Shown one piece after another: positions 57,171 to 64,000 of a stretch of DNA of 64,000 nt (positions within the stretch are counted from its first letter, which is position 1; every line of letters begins with the position of its first letter). The DNA lies in assembly GCA_002281775.1 (NCBI GenBank), contig NCGY01000009.1, forward strand, positions 62,001 through 126,000. The letters run 5' to 3'. The notes below the pieces were generated by a model. The model made no database searches. It worked only from the letters and a program-made list of their open reading frames with translations, and was not told the DNA's origin. The DNA comes from Hydrogenophilales bacterium 16-64-46 (GTDB taxonomy: Bacteria; Pseudomonadota; Gammaproteobacteria; Burkholderiales; Thiobacillaceae). Made by a program: the position numbers and the translations under genes.

Positions 57171-58930
57171 TGAATATCCGCGTGCTCCCGGATGTGCTGA
57201 TTTCGCAAATCGCCGCAGGCGAGGTGATCGAACGCCCGGCTGCGGCGCTGAAGGAAATCCTCGAAAACAGTCTTGACGCCGGGGCCACAGACATCCGGAT
57301 CGAGCTGGAGCAGGGCGGCGTCAAGCGCATACGCGTCGCCGACAACGGCAGCGGCATCGCGCGCGACCAGCTGGCGCTGGCGATGACCCGCCACGCCACC
57401 AGCAAGATTGCCAGCCTGGCCGATCTCGAACAGGTGGCGAGCCTGGGGTTTCGCGGCGAGGCGCTGGCGTCGATTGCCGCCGTGGCGCGGGTGACGCTCA
57501 CCAGCCGCCGTGCCGGCGCGGCCCACGCCTGGGCACTGAGCGTCGAGGGCGGGCGGCTGGCAGAACCCGTGCCGGCGGCGCGCGAGCCCGGCACCACGCT
57601 CGACATCCAGGACCTGTTCTTCAATACCCCCGCCAGGCGCAAGTTCCTCAAGACCGAGGCCACTGAATACGCGCATTGCGCCGAGACGGTGCGGCGCATG
57701 GCGCTGGCGCATCCGTCCACGGCCTTCAGCTTCAGCCACAACGGTCGGGTGCAGGCGCGTCACGCGGCAGGAGACGCCACCGGGCGGATGCGGCAGGTAC
57801 TGGGTGAGGCGTTCGAGTCGCAGGCTATCGTGGTCGATGCGGCGGCCGGCCCACTCAGGGTGCACGGCTGGGTGATCAGCCCGGCTGCGGCGACGGCGAG
57901 CCGGGATGGCCAGCACGTCTTCGTCAACGGGCGCTATGTGCGCGACAAGCTCATTGTCCACGCGCTGAAGGAGGCCTACAAGGACGTACTGCATCACCAG
58001 CTCAATCCGGCGTACTGCCTCTTCATCGAGATTCCGCCCGATGCGGTCGACGTCAACGTGCATCCCGCCAAGACCGAAATCCGCTTCCGCGATGCGCGCA
58101 GCGTGCACCAGTTCCTGTTCCATGCGGTCGAGCGTGTGCTCGCCCGGCCGGCCCAGACCGATGCGCCGCCTGCCCCTATCCAGACTGGTGCGCCGTATCA
58201 GGCGCCCCAGCAGGCGGCCATGCCCCTGCATGTCAACGAGGCGATGGCGTTCTACGCGCCCTTAGCGGAGGGTTCAGGGTTCAGGGGCCAGGATTCAGGG
58301 TGTGGGGTTGCGCCTGCGGCGCAGCCAGAAATGGGGCAGGGCGACGCCCCGCCGCTCGGCTACGCCATCGCGCAGCTCCATGGCGTCTACGTGCTGGCGC
58401 AGAACGCGCGGGGGCTGGTGTTGGTCGACATGCACGCGGCGCACGAGCGGGTGGTGTACGAAAAGCTGAAGACTGCGCTGGATGCGCGCGCCGTGCCCTC
58501 GCAGACCCTGCTGATTCCGGTTGCGCTCAGCGCCGATGCGCGGGACATCGCCGAGCTCGGGCCGCATCTTGACGCCCTGCGCGACATCGGTTTCGAGCTG
58601 TCGGTGACCTCGCCCACTACCGTGGCCGTGCGCGCCGTGCCCTGGCTGCTGAAGGACGCCGACCCGGTCGAACTCACCCGCAGCCTCTTGCGTGAGGTGG
58701 CGGAATTCGGCGTCGCCCGGCTGCTGGCCGAACGACGCAACGAACTGCTCGCCACTCTGGCCTGCCACGGTGCGGTGCGTGCCAACCGCCATCTCACCCT
58801 GCCGGAGATGAACGCCCTGCTGCGCAACATGGAAGCGACCGAGCGGGCGGGGCAGTGCAATCACGGCCGGCCGACCTGGTTCCAGCTGTCGCTGCGCGAG
58901 CTCGACGCGATGTTCATGCGCGGCCGATAG
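57170..58930 (+). CDS. mutL: DNA mismatch repair protein MutL
   Basis: Coordinates MutS and downstream nicking in mismatch repair; 586 aa. GHKL ATPase motifs: VIERPAAALKEILENSLDAG, VADNGSGI and LGFRGEALASIAAVARV. The N-terminal domain ends at about residue 330, followed by a Pro/Ala-rich linker, then the dimerisation domain from about 395 (GYAIAQLHGVYVLAQN). ACHGAVRANR and CNHGRPTWF fall near the end. The linker at about 366-385 is a repeat-derived insertion (SGFRGQDSGCGVAP). No endonuclease DQHA..E motif was seen. Confidence 0.95.
   Translation: MNIRVLPDVLISQIAAGEVIERPAAALKEILENSLDAGATDIRIELEQGGVKRIRVADNGSGIARDQLALAMTRHATSKIASLADLEQVASLGFRGEALASIAAVARVTLTSRRAGAAHAWALSVEGGRLAEPVPAAREPGTTLDIQDLFFNTPARRKFLKTEATEYAHCAETVRRMALAHPSTAFSFSHNGRVQARHAAGDATGRMRQVLGEAFESQAIVVDAAAGPLRVHGWVISPAAATASRDGQHVFVNGRYVRDKLIVHALKEAYKDVLHHQLNPAYCLFIEIPPDAVDVNVHPAKTEIRFRDARSVHQFLFHAVERVLARPAQTDAPPAPIQTGAPYQAPQQAAMPLHVNEAMAFYAPLAEGSGFRGQDSGCGVAPAAQPEMGQGDAPPLGYAIAQLHGVYVLAQNARGLVLVDMHAAHERVVYEKLKTALDARAVPSQTLLIPVALSADARDIAELGPHLDALRDIGFELSVTSPTTVAVRAVPWLLKDADPVELTRSLLREVAEFGVARLLAERRNELLATLACHGAVRANRHLTLPEMNALLRNMEATERAGQCNHGRPTWFQLSLRELDAMFMRGR
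58268..58320 (+). repeat. In-frame copy of the G-rich repeat inside the mutL linker
   Basis: The sequence ggttcagggttcaggggc then caggattcagggtgtggg matches the left arm of the element between ilvC and psd. A GC dyad like its centre follows (gcgcctgcggcgc). It stays in frame and is translated as GSGFRGQDSGCGVAPAAQP in the flexible linker. Only one arm is present. Confidence 0.65.
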
Positions 58931-58951
58931 CCGGATGGATGTTCGTTGCGC

Positions 58952-60220
58952 ATGAGCCAAACCGAACCGCCGCGCGCAGTCGTGATCGGCGCAGGCCCGG
59001 CTGGCCTGCGGGCGGCCGAGGTGCTGGGCGCGCAGGGGATCGCAGTCGACGTTTTCGATGCCATGCCTTCACCCGCCCGCAAACTTTTGCAGGCCGGGAT
59101 AGGGGGCTTGAATCTCACGCACAGCGAAGCCCACGAGGCGTTCTGCAGCCGCTACGGCGAGCATCGTCCTCAGCTGCAGGCGATGCTCGACCGGTATTCA
59201 CCCGGGGACCTGCAGGCCTGGGTGCATGGGCTGGGGATCGACACCTTCGTGGGCAGTTCGGGCCGGGTGTTCCCCCGCCCGATGAAAGCCGCGCCTCTGC
59301 TCAGGCAGTGGTTGCAGCGCCTGCGCGCCTCGGGCGTGCGCCTGCACATGCGGCATCGCTGGCTCGGCTGGAACGAGAACGCGGCATTGCGCCTGCTGGG
59401 GCCTGAAGGCGAATTCGCCCTTCAGCCACAGGCGACGGTGCTGGCGCTGGGCGGGGCGAGCTGGCCACGCCTGGGGTCCGATGGTGCCTGGGTGCCGCTT
59501 CTCGCGGCCAGGGGCGTGAAGATTGCTGCGCTGCAAAGTGCGAACTGCGGTTTCGAGGTGAACTGGAGCGATTACCTGCGGACGCATTTTGCCGGTACGC
59601 CCGTCAAGACCGTCGCCCTTGGCTTCACCGATTTGCATGGTCAGCACGAGACGCGTCCGGGCGAACTCCTGATTACCCGTGAGGGCGTGGAAGGCGGTTT
59701 GATCTATGCTTTTTCCCGGCGACTGCGCGAGCAGGTCCAGGCCCGGGGAGCAGCCACGTTCGAGCTGGATCTGGTGCCCGCCCGGACACTTGCCGAGGTT
59801 CATGCGCTGCTTGCCCACCCCCGGGGCCGACGGTCGCTCAGCAGTCATCTGAAAAGCCGCCTGGGACTGGCCGGCGTCAAGCTGGCGCTGCTGCACGAGG
59901 CTGTCGGCAATCCCGGCCTGATGCCGGTCGACAGGCTGGCGTCCACCATCAAGTCCCTGCCGATAACCGTACACGCTCCCCGGCCGCTGGCCGGGGCCAT
60001 CAGCACCGCGGGCGGACTCGCGTTCGAGGCGCTGGATGGGAATCTGATGCTGCGCGCCCTGCCGGGTGTCTTTGCGGCGGGTGAAATGCTCGACTGGGAA
60101 GCCCCCACGGGCGGGTATCTGCTGACGGCATGTCTGGCCACCGGCGCATGGGCGGGCGAAGGCGCGGTGAACTGGCTAAAGGAAGGCCACTGTGACCAGG
60201 GCGGCGCCCAGGATCGCTAG
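58952..60220 (+). CDS. HI0933/PP_4765-type flavoprotein
   Basis: NAD(P)/FAD-dependent oxidoreductase of unknown substrate, 422 aa. FAD Rossmann motif VVIGAGPAGLRAAEVLGAQG. Family blocks: KLLQAGIGGLNLTHSE, GSSGRVFPRPMKA, LALGGASWPRLGSDG, STAGGLAFEALD, and FAAGEMLDWEAPTGGYLL at the end. The ATG at 58952 is used; a TTG two codons earlier is less likely. Its end overlaps the convergent GIDE gene by 45 bases. Confidence 0.88.
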   Translation: MSQTEPPRAVVIGAGPAGLRAAEVLGAQGIAVDVFDAMPSPARKLLQAGIGGLNLTHSEAHEAFCSRYGEHRPQLQAMLDRYSPGDLQAWVHGLGIDTFVGSSGRVFPRPMKAAPLLRQWLQRLRASGVRLHMRHRWLGWNENAALRLLGPEGEFALQPQATVLALGGASWPRLGSDGAWVPLLAARGVKIAALQSANCGFEVNWSDYLRTHFAGTPVKTVALGFTDLHGQHETRPGELLITREGVEGGLIYAFSRRLREQVQARGAATFELDLVPARTLAEVHALLAHPRGRRSLSSHLKSRLGLAGVKLALLHEAVGNPGLMPVDRLASTIKSLPITVHAPRPLAGAISTAGGLAFEALDGNLMLRALPGVFAAGEMLDWEAPTGGYLLTACLATGAWAGEGAVNWLKEGHCDQGGAQDR

Positions 60221-61072
60221 GTGGGCGCGGCTCCAGAGCAGGTAGTGTCTGGACAGATGCTGCACGCCGCGATTGGCGATGAGGTAGGGGCGGCCGTGGG
60301 CCGGTTTGCGCATGAGATGCACGCCGTCCCTCAGACGAATGTCCAGATGCATGCGGTCGACTTCGTCTGATGCAGCCTTGCGCGCCGTTTCCCATTCGTC
60401 GAGACCGATCTCGCCGTCGTGGTCGGCGTCGAAGCGGGCGAGCAGGGTCGCCTTGTCGCGCTTCCAGTCGGCCAGCAGTTCGGCGAGGTCGGCTTTCCGG
60501 TCGAGCACGGCGTGGGGGCCGCCGAGGGTGACGTGCTCGCCGATGACGTAGATCGTCTCGTTCTCGATGAGTGTCCATTCGCTGTGGCGATAGTCGCCCT
60601 GCTGGCTGACCTGCTTGCGTGGATTGAGGATTTCCGCACCCTCCGGGTCGACCAGCAATTGGCCGCTGCCGTCGTCGACGCCGAAGGTATCGTGCGAGAC
60701 GCGCGATTCGACCGTGACCCAGTGGTCGCCGTCCTTGCGTTCGACCAGGGTGCGATACCACAGGCAAGGCAAGCCGCTGAGCGGACTGGCAAGCTGCGAG
60801 CCCGGCGGCTGCCTGCCGCGGCCGACGATTTCGATATAGCCCTGCGGGGCGGAGGCGATGCGCGAGGTGGGCGTGTCGGCCACAGTGCGATAGCGCTTGA
60901 GGTTGGCGAACCAGGCCCAGGCGCTGCTGAGCGCCACCAGGCCGAAGGCGATTGTCCAGCCCAGTAAGGAGTCGAACTGGAAACCCAGCAGCAGGAGTGC
61001 CAGGTTGCCGCCGCCGAGGACGAGATTCGCAGCGTCGTGCCGCCAGGTGCTGCGGGCGGCCAGACCGATCAT
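60176..61072 (-). CDS. GIDE-domain membrane protein with EF-hand motif
   Basis: A 298-aa protein. Two N-terminal spans lie at about residues 15-60. A GIDE (E3 ligase-associated) domain follows with GYIEIVGRGRQPPGSQLASP, LSGLPCLWYRTLVE and QGDYRHSEWTLIENETIYV. A single EF-hand loop, DADHDGEIGLDEW, sits at about 215-227. A C-terminal span closes the protein. No RING finger is present. It overlaps lemA in ATGA, and LemA-GIDE pairs recur in bacteria. Calcium binding is inferred from the loop residues. Confidence 0.85.
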   Translation of the reverse strand: MIGLAARSTWRHDAANLVLGGGNLALLLLGFQFDSLLGWTIAFGLVALSSAWAWFANLKRYRTVADTPTSRIASAPQGYIEIVGRGRQPPGSQLASPLSGLPCLWYRTLVERKDGDHWVTVESRVSHDTFGVDDGSGQLLVDPEGAEILNPRKQVSQQGDYRHSEWTLIENETIYVIGEHVTLGGPHAVLDRKADLAELLADWKRDKATLLARFDADHDGEIGLDEWETARKAASDEVDRMHLDIRLRDGVHLMRKPAHGRPYLIANRGVQHLSRHYLLWSRAHLAILGAALVTVAFL

Positions 61073-61644
61073 CAGCGCGTGAAGAGCTGCTTCAGGTTCA
61101 CGTCCTTCTTTTCCTCTGACGCGAAGCGCAGCAGCGGGAACTGGCGGAAGCCGAAGAGGCGCGCGACGAGTGTGTCGGGGAATTGCTCCACGCGCACGTT
61201 GTTGACGTTGACCGATTCGTTGTAGAACTCGCGGCGGTCGGCGATGGCGTTCTCCAGACCGCTGATGCGTGCCTGCAGATGCTGGAAGGTCTCGTTGGTC
61301 TTGAGCTCGGGATACGCCTCGGCAACGGCGAACAGATTGCCCAGTCCCAGTCTCAGTGCTCCTTCGGCCTGGCCCAGGGCGGAGATGTTGCGCGATTCGC
61401 GCGCGCTCGCCACCTGGCTGCGCGCCTGCATCACCTTCTCCAGTGTAGCCTGCTCGAACTGCATGTACTGCTTGCAGGTTTCGACCAGCTTGGGCAATTC
61501 GTCGTGGCGCTGCTTGAGCAGGATGTCGATATTCGCCCAGGCCTTGCCGACGTTGTGTTTCAGCTGCACCAGCTGATTGAAGATGAACACGCCGAAAAGG
61601 GCGAGCAAGGCAAGGACGATCAGCAGAATCAGGCCACCGGTCAT
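61072..61644 (-). CDS. lemA: LemA family protein
   Basis: A 190-aa membrane-anchored coiled-coil protein. N-terminal span GLILLIVLALLALFGVFIFN. LemA blocks: AWANIDILLKQRHDELPKLV, AYPELKTNETFQHLQ and DRREFYNESVNVNNVRVEQF. The end FGFRQFPLLRFASEEKKDV is typical. Its stop overlaps the start of the GIDE gene, so the products are likely made together. The family role is still unclear. Confidence 0.92.
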   Translation of the reverse strand: MTGGLILLIVLALLALFGVFIFNQLVQLKHNVGKAWANIDILLKQRHDELPKLVETCKQYMQFEQATLEKVMQARSQVASARESRNISALGQAEGALRLGLGNLFAVAEAYPELKTNETFQHLQARISGLENAIADRREFYNESVNVNNVRVEQFPDTLVARLFGFRQFPLLRFASEEKKDVNLKQLFTR

Positions 61645-61693
61645 GGGTACTCCAGCAGGTTGGGGAATCGACGGATTAGCGGATGCGAGGCCT

Positions 61694-62887
61694 TCAACTT
61701 GAGAGGCGGGCGGACACGATCGCGGCTATCTCGGTGTCTTCCAGCACGACCGGGTTGGTCTTCATGCTGCTGCCCCGGCTGTTGGCGACGATGCGCGGCA
61801 GGTCGTCGGTCTGGACGCCATAGTGGTCGAGCGTGGGCAGACGGAGCGTGCGGGTCCAGTCGAACAGCGTGTCGATCAGCGCAGTGTGGGCGTCGTCCTG
61901 CGCCAGGTCGCCGCTGCGGGCGAGCATCCGGCCGACCTGGGCGTACTTGTCCAGTGCCGGGTGCTCGGGCGTGCGGGCACGCAGGGCATCGATGTTGACC
62001 CGGGTCGCCGTCGCCACCAGTGTGCCGCAGGCGACGCCATGCGGAATGGGAAAGAAGGCCCCGAGCGGTGCGGCGAGTCCGTGTACCGACCCCAGGCCGA
62101 CCTGCGCCAGCGTGATGCCGGAGATCATCGCGGCATACGCCATCCGCTCGCGTGCTGCCGCGTTGCCGGCGTCGGCATACAGCGCTAGCAGGCCGTCTCG
62201 CGCGGCTTTCATCCCGCCCCAGGCGAGTGAATCGGTGAGCGGTGCCGCGCGGCTGGAGACGTAGGATTCGAGCAGTTGCGTGAAGGCGTCCATGCCGTTG
62301 GCCGCAATCACCCCGGGCGGGCAGGTGGCCAGCAGATCGGGGTCGATCAGGGCGCAGGTGGCAACCAGCTGCTCGTCGCGGAAGGATTTCTTGAAACCGG
62401 CTGGGCCCTGGACACTCAATACGGCGTTTTTCGTCGTTTCCGACCCGGTGCCTGCGGTGGTGGGCACTGCGATGAATGGGGTGGCGGGCCCCCGGTAGGG
62501 CAGTTCCGGGCCCACCCCTTCCAGGTGATCCATGACCGAATTGCCGGGGCGGAGCAGACCGGCAATCGCCTTGGCGGCATCCAGCGCACTGCCGCCGCCG
62601 ATGCCGACCACGACATCAATGGACGCCGGACGGTAGGTGCGCACGGCTTCATCCACCAGCGCAGGTGAGGGCTCGCCCGCCACGCTCAGGTGCTGCCATT
62701 GCAGCGCCGCCTGCCGGAATGCCTCCGTGATGCGCAGCCAGGCGTCCGTGCGCTGCAGGGAATGATGGCCGGTGACCAGCAACACCCGCGAGCCGGACTG
62801 GGCGACGATACTCGCCAGACGCGACAGAACGCCGGCGCCGAATTCTATGCGCGGCAGGCGGGAAAGCTGGAAACGGGTAATCACCAT
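61694..62887 (-). CDS. Iron-containing alcohol dehydrogenase
   Basis: A 397-aa group III (iron-activated) dehydrogenase. NAD-binding GIGGGSALDAAKAIA. Metal-binding residues are in NGMDAFTQLLESYVS (Asp), GSVHGLAAPLGAFFPIPHG (two His) and nearby. The substrate, a primary alcohol, aldehyde or semialdehyde, is not predictable. It stands alone between lemA and a MITE-like repeat. Confidence 0.9.
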   Translation of the reverse strand: MVITRFQLSRLPRIEFGAGVLSRLASIVAQSGSRVLLVTGHHSLQRTDAWLRITEAFRQAALQWQHLSVAGEPSPALVDEAVRTYRPASIDVVVGIGGGSALDAAKAIAGLLRPGNSVMDHLEGVGPELPYRGPATPFIAVPTTAGTGSETTKNAVLSVQGPAGFKKSFRDEQLVATCALIDPDLLATCPPGVIAANGMDAFTQLLESYVSSRAAPLTDSLAWGGMKAARDGLLALYADAGNAAARERMAYAAMISGITLAQVGLGSVHGLAAPLGAFFPIPHGVACGTLVATATRVNIDALRARTPEHPALDKYAQVGRMLARSGDLAQDDAHTALIDTLFDWTRTLRLPTLDHYGVQTDDLPRIVANSRGSSMKTNPVVLEDTEIAAIVSARLSS

Positions 62888-62926
62888 GGCTGCACCGGCA
62901 CGAAAGCAAATCGAGTGCGCATACTA

Positions 62927-63090
62927 GCAGCCTGTCGGACGTGAGACTGATCGACTGCGCCACCGGGAAGAGCGGTCCATTTTTGCCCGATTTCTCGTTA
63001 CATGGGTCCACCATGCGCTTCGAAAACGGGCAAAACTGTCCTCGCTCTGCCACTCGGTTCGGCTCGAATCACTCAAGTCCGACAGGCTGC
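62927..63090. mobile_element. MITE-like element, 164 bp
   Basis: Terminal inverted repeats GCAGCCTGTCGGAC (62927-62940) and GTCCGACAGGCTGC (63077-63090) extend to 19 bp with one mismatch. Inside, a second inverted pair TTTTGCCCG/CGGGCAAAA, with flanking complementary sequence, lets most of the element fold as one long hairpin. There is no transposase. No clear target duplication is visible. It occupies most of the 281-bp gap between the alcohol dehydrogenase and tRNA-Val. Confidence 0.72.
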
Positions 63091-63168
63091 CAGCAAGGGC
63101 TGGTGTGATCTAATCCTTACATTCCCTCGACACGCCAGCAGGCTTTCGGTTATGATGCGCCCCGCATT

Positions 63169-63245
63169 AGGCGCGTAGCTCAGCTGGTTAGAGCACCACC
63201 TTGACATGGTGGGGGTCGTTGGTTCGAGTCCAATCGCGCCTACCA
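63169..63245 (+). tRNA. tRNA-Val (anticodon GAC)
   Basis: A 77-nt tRNA with encoded CCA. The acceptor AGGCGCG pairs with CGCGCCT. The D arm is TAGCTCAGCTGGTTAGAGC, the anticodon stem-loop is CACCTTGACATGGTG with GAC, and the T arm is GGTTCGAGTCC. TATGAT at 63151-63156 is a plausible -10 box. Confidence 0.96.
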
Positions 63246-63396
63246 ATCACATCGGGTCGGCAACAGCCGGCCTCAAATGGGGGCAAGGCCCCCCTGGAGG
63301 TTGCGAAATGTCACCGCGAACTAGTTTGACTGTCACTGGATAAATCCCGGCGCACAGCAGTTCGCAATCGTTTTGCAATTCTTCTCAAGCAGCATC

Positions 63397-63424
63397 AAAA
63401 AAGCGCGGCCGGTCCGCGCTTTTT
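63397..63424 (+). terminator. Hairpin with T-run before thrS
   Basis: The stem aagcgcgg/ccgcgctt has a five-base loop, an A-run before and T-run after, 21 bp upstream of the thrS start. It could end tRNA-Val transcription. Because it lies in the thrS leader it might also attenuate thrS. Confidence 0.75.
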
Positions 63425-63444
63425 CATTTTCCGGAGTTTGAAAC

Positions 63445-64000
63445 ATGGTCAACGTTACGCTACCCGATGGTTCGGTCCGCCAGTTCGAATCTGCTGTCAC
63501 CGTGTCCGAAGTCGCTGCCAGCATCGGCGCCGGCCTCGCCAAGGCGGCGCTCGCCGGCAAGGTGGACGGCAAGCTGGTCGACACCAGCCACCGCATCGAA
63601 GCCGACGCCACGCTCGCCATCGTCACCGCCCGAGACGCCGACGCGCTCGACCTCATCCGTCACGACGCCGCGCACGTCATGGCGCAGGCGGTGCAGGAGC
63701 TGTATCCGGGGACGCAGGTGACCATCGGCCCGGCCATTGAAGACGGCTTTTATTACGACTTCGCGCGCGAGACGCCGTTTACGCCGGAAGACCTCGTTGC
63801 CATCGAAAAGCGCATGGACGAGATCGTCAAACGCGATCTGCCGATTGTGCGCGAGGTGTGGGAACGCGAGGCGGCGAAAAAGACCTTCGCCGCCATGGGC
63901 GAGGACTACAAGGTCCAGATCATCGACGACATCATCGCGCCCGGCGAGGAGCTGTCGGTTTACCGACAGGGCGACTGGTTCGACATGTGTCGCGGCCCGC
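63445..64000 (+). CDS. thrS: Threonyl-tRNA synthetase (partial, runs off the window)
   Basis: N-terminal 185 residues only. A TGS domain comes first ([20 protein letters not shown]). The second additional/editing domain has [20 protein letters not shown], with the HxxxH-type residues, and [13 protein letters not shown]. Then comes the SAD segment up to [13 protein letters not shown]. Start ATG with ccggag 9 bases upstream. The catalytic core lies beyond the window. Confidence 0.96.
   Translation, partial: MVNVTLPDGSVRQFESAVTVSEVAASIGAGLAKAALAGKVDGKLVDTSHRIEADATLAIVTARDADALDLIRHDAAHVMAQAVQELYPGTQVTIGPAIEDGFYYDFARETPFTPEDLVAIEKRMDEIVKRDLPIVREVWEREAAKKTFAAMGEDYKVQIIDDIIAPGEELSVYRQGDWFDMCRGP

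Overview
The window is high-GC chromosomal DNA from a betaproteobacterium. Gene content and order suggest a Thiobacillus/Rhodocyclales/Nitrosomonadales-type organism: cbb3 oxidase operon ccoNOQP-G-H, cyanate uptake plus cyanase, nadE overlapping a P-II gene, ilv genes followed by psd and pssA, a PEP-CTERM protein, and three tandem DUF2173 proteins. Most of it is core chromosome. The accessory parts are a short AT-richer integron cassette array and several small repeats and gene remnants. No identification below species-group level is possible from the sequence alone.

Layout. 0.1-4.1 kb: CHASE-domain sensor kinase and an overlapping sigma-54 response regulator. 4.1-7.2 kb: copper module, cueR and copA, with a CueR-type operator. 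7.2-14.8 kb: mltA, a 30-codon membrane ORF, apaG, rpe, gph, a 5'-truncated trpE ending in a 51-bp tandem hairpin repeat, a CPA2 antiporter with a cNMP-binding domain, and tag. 15-21.1 kb: NarX/NarL-like two-component pair, DJ-1/PfpI protein, cyanate ABC transporter and cyanase. 21.1-24.8 kb: a small membrane protein, then three minus-strand integron cassettes, each followed by an attC site, with no integrase gene in view. 25.4-31.4 kb: DUF2892, lolA, rarA, thioredoxin-like protein, Na/Ca exchanger, PEP-CTERM metalloprotease, DUF482 acyltransferase. 31.4-35.8 kb: sucCD, a broken toxin-antitoxin locus, nadE-glnB. 35.8-41.6 kb: cbb3 oxidase operon and assembly genes on the minus strand. 41.6-44.1 kb: a probable HsdR remnant, tRNA-Glu, a small membrane protein, tRNA-Ala and a GlcD-type flavoprotein. 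44.3-48.9 kb: kinase plus double-receiver regulator, DUF6231-like and RDD proteins, and three DUF2173 genes. 49-53.8 kb: ilvI-ilvH-ilvC, psd, pssA. 53.9-64 kb: queG, tsaE, an amidase, a hemerythrin, mutL, a flavoprotein, a GIDE/EF-hand protein with LemA, an iron alcohol dehydrogenase, a MITE-like element, tRNA-Val and the start of thrS.

How the genes fit together. The organism respires oxygen at low tension (cbb3), detoxifies or uses cyanate (release of ammonia and CO2), exports copper, and senses nitrogen through P-II beside its glutamine-dependent NAD synthetase. Four intergenic or intragenic copies of a G-rich inverted-repeat family sit before gph, at the broken trpE 5' end, before psd, and in frame inside mutL. 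The points most worth checking are the cassette array, the trpE truncation between two repeats, the DUF2173 triplet and this repeat family.
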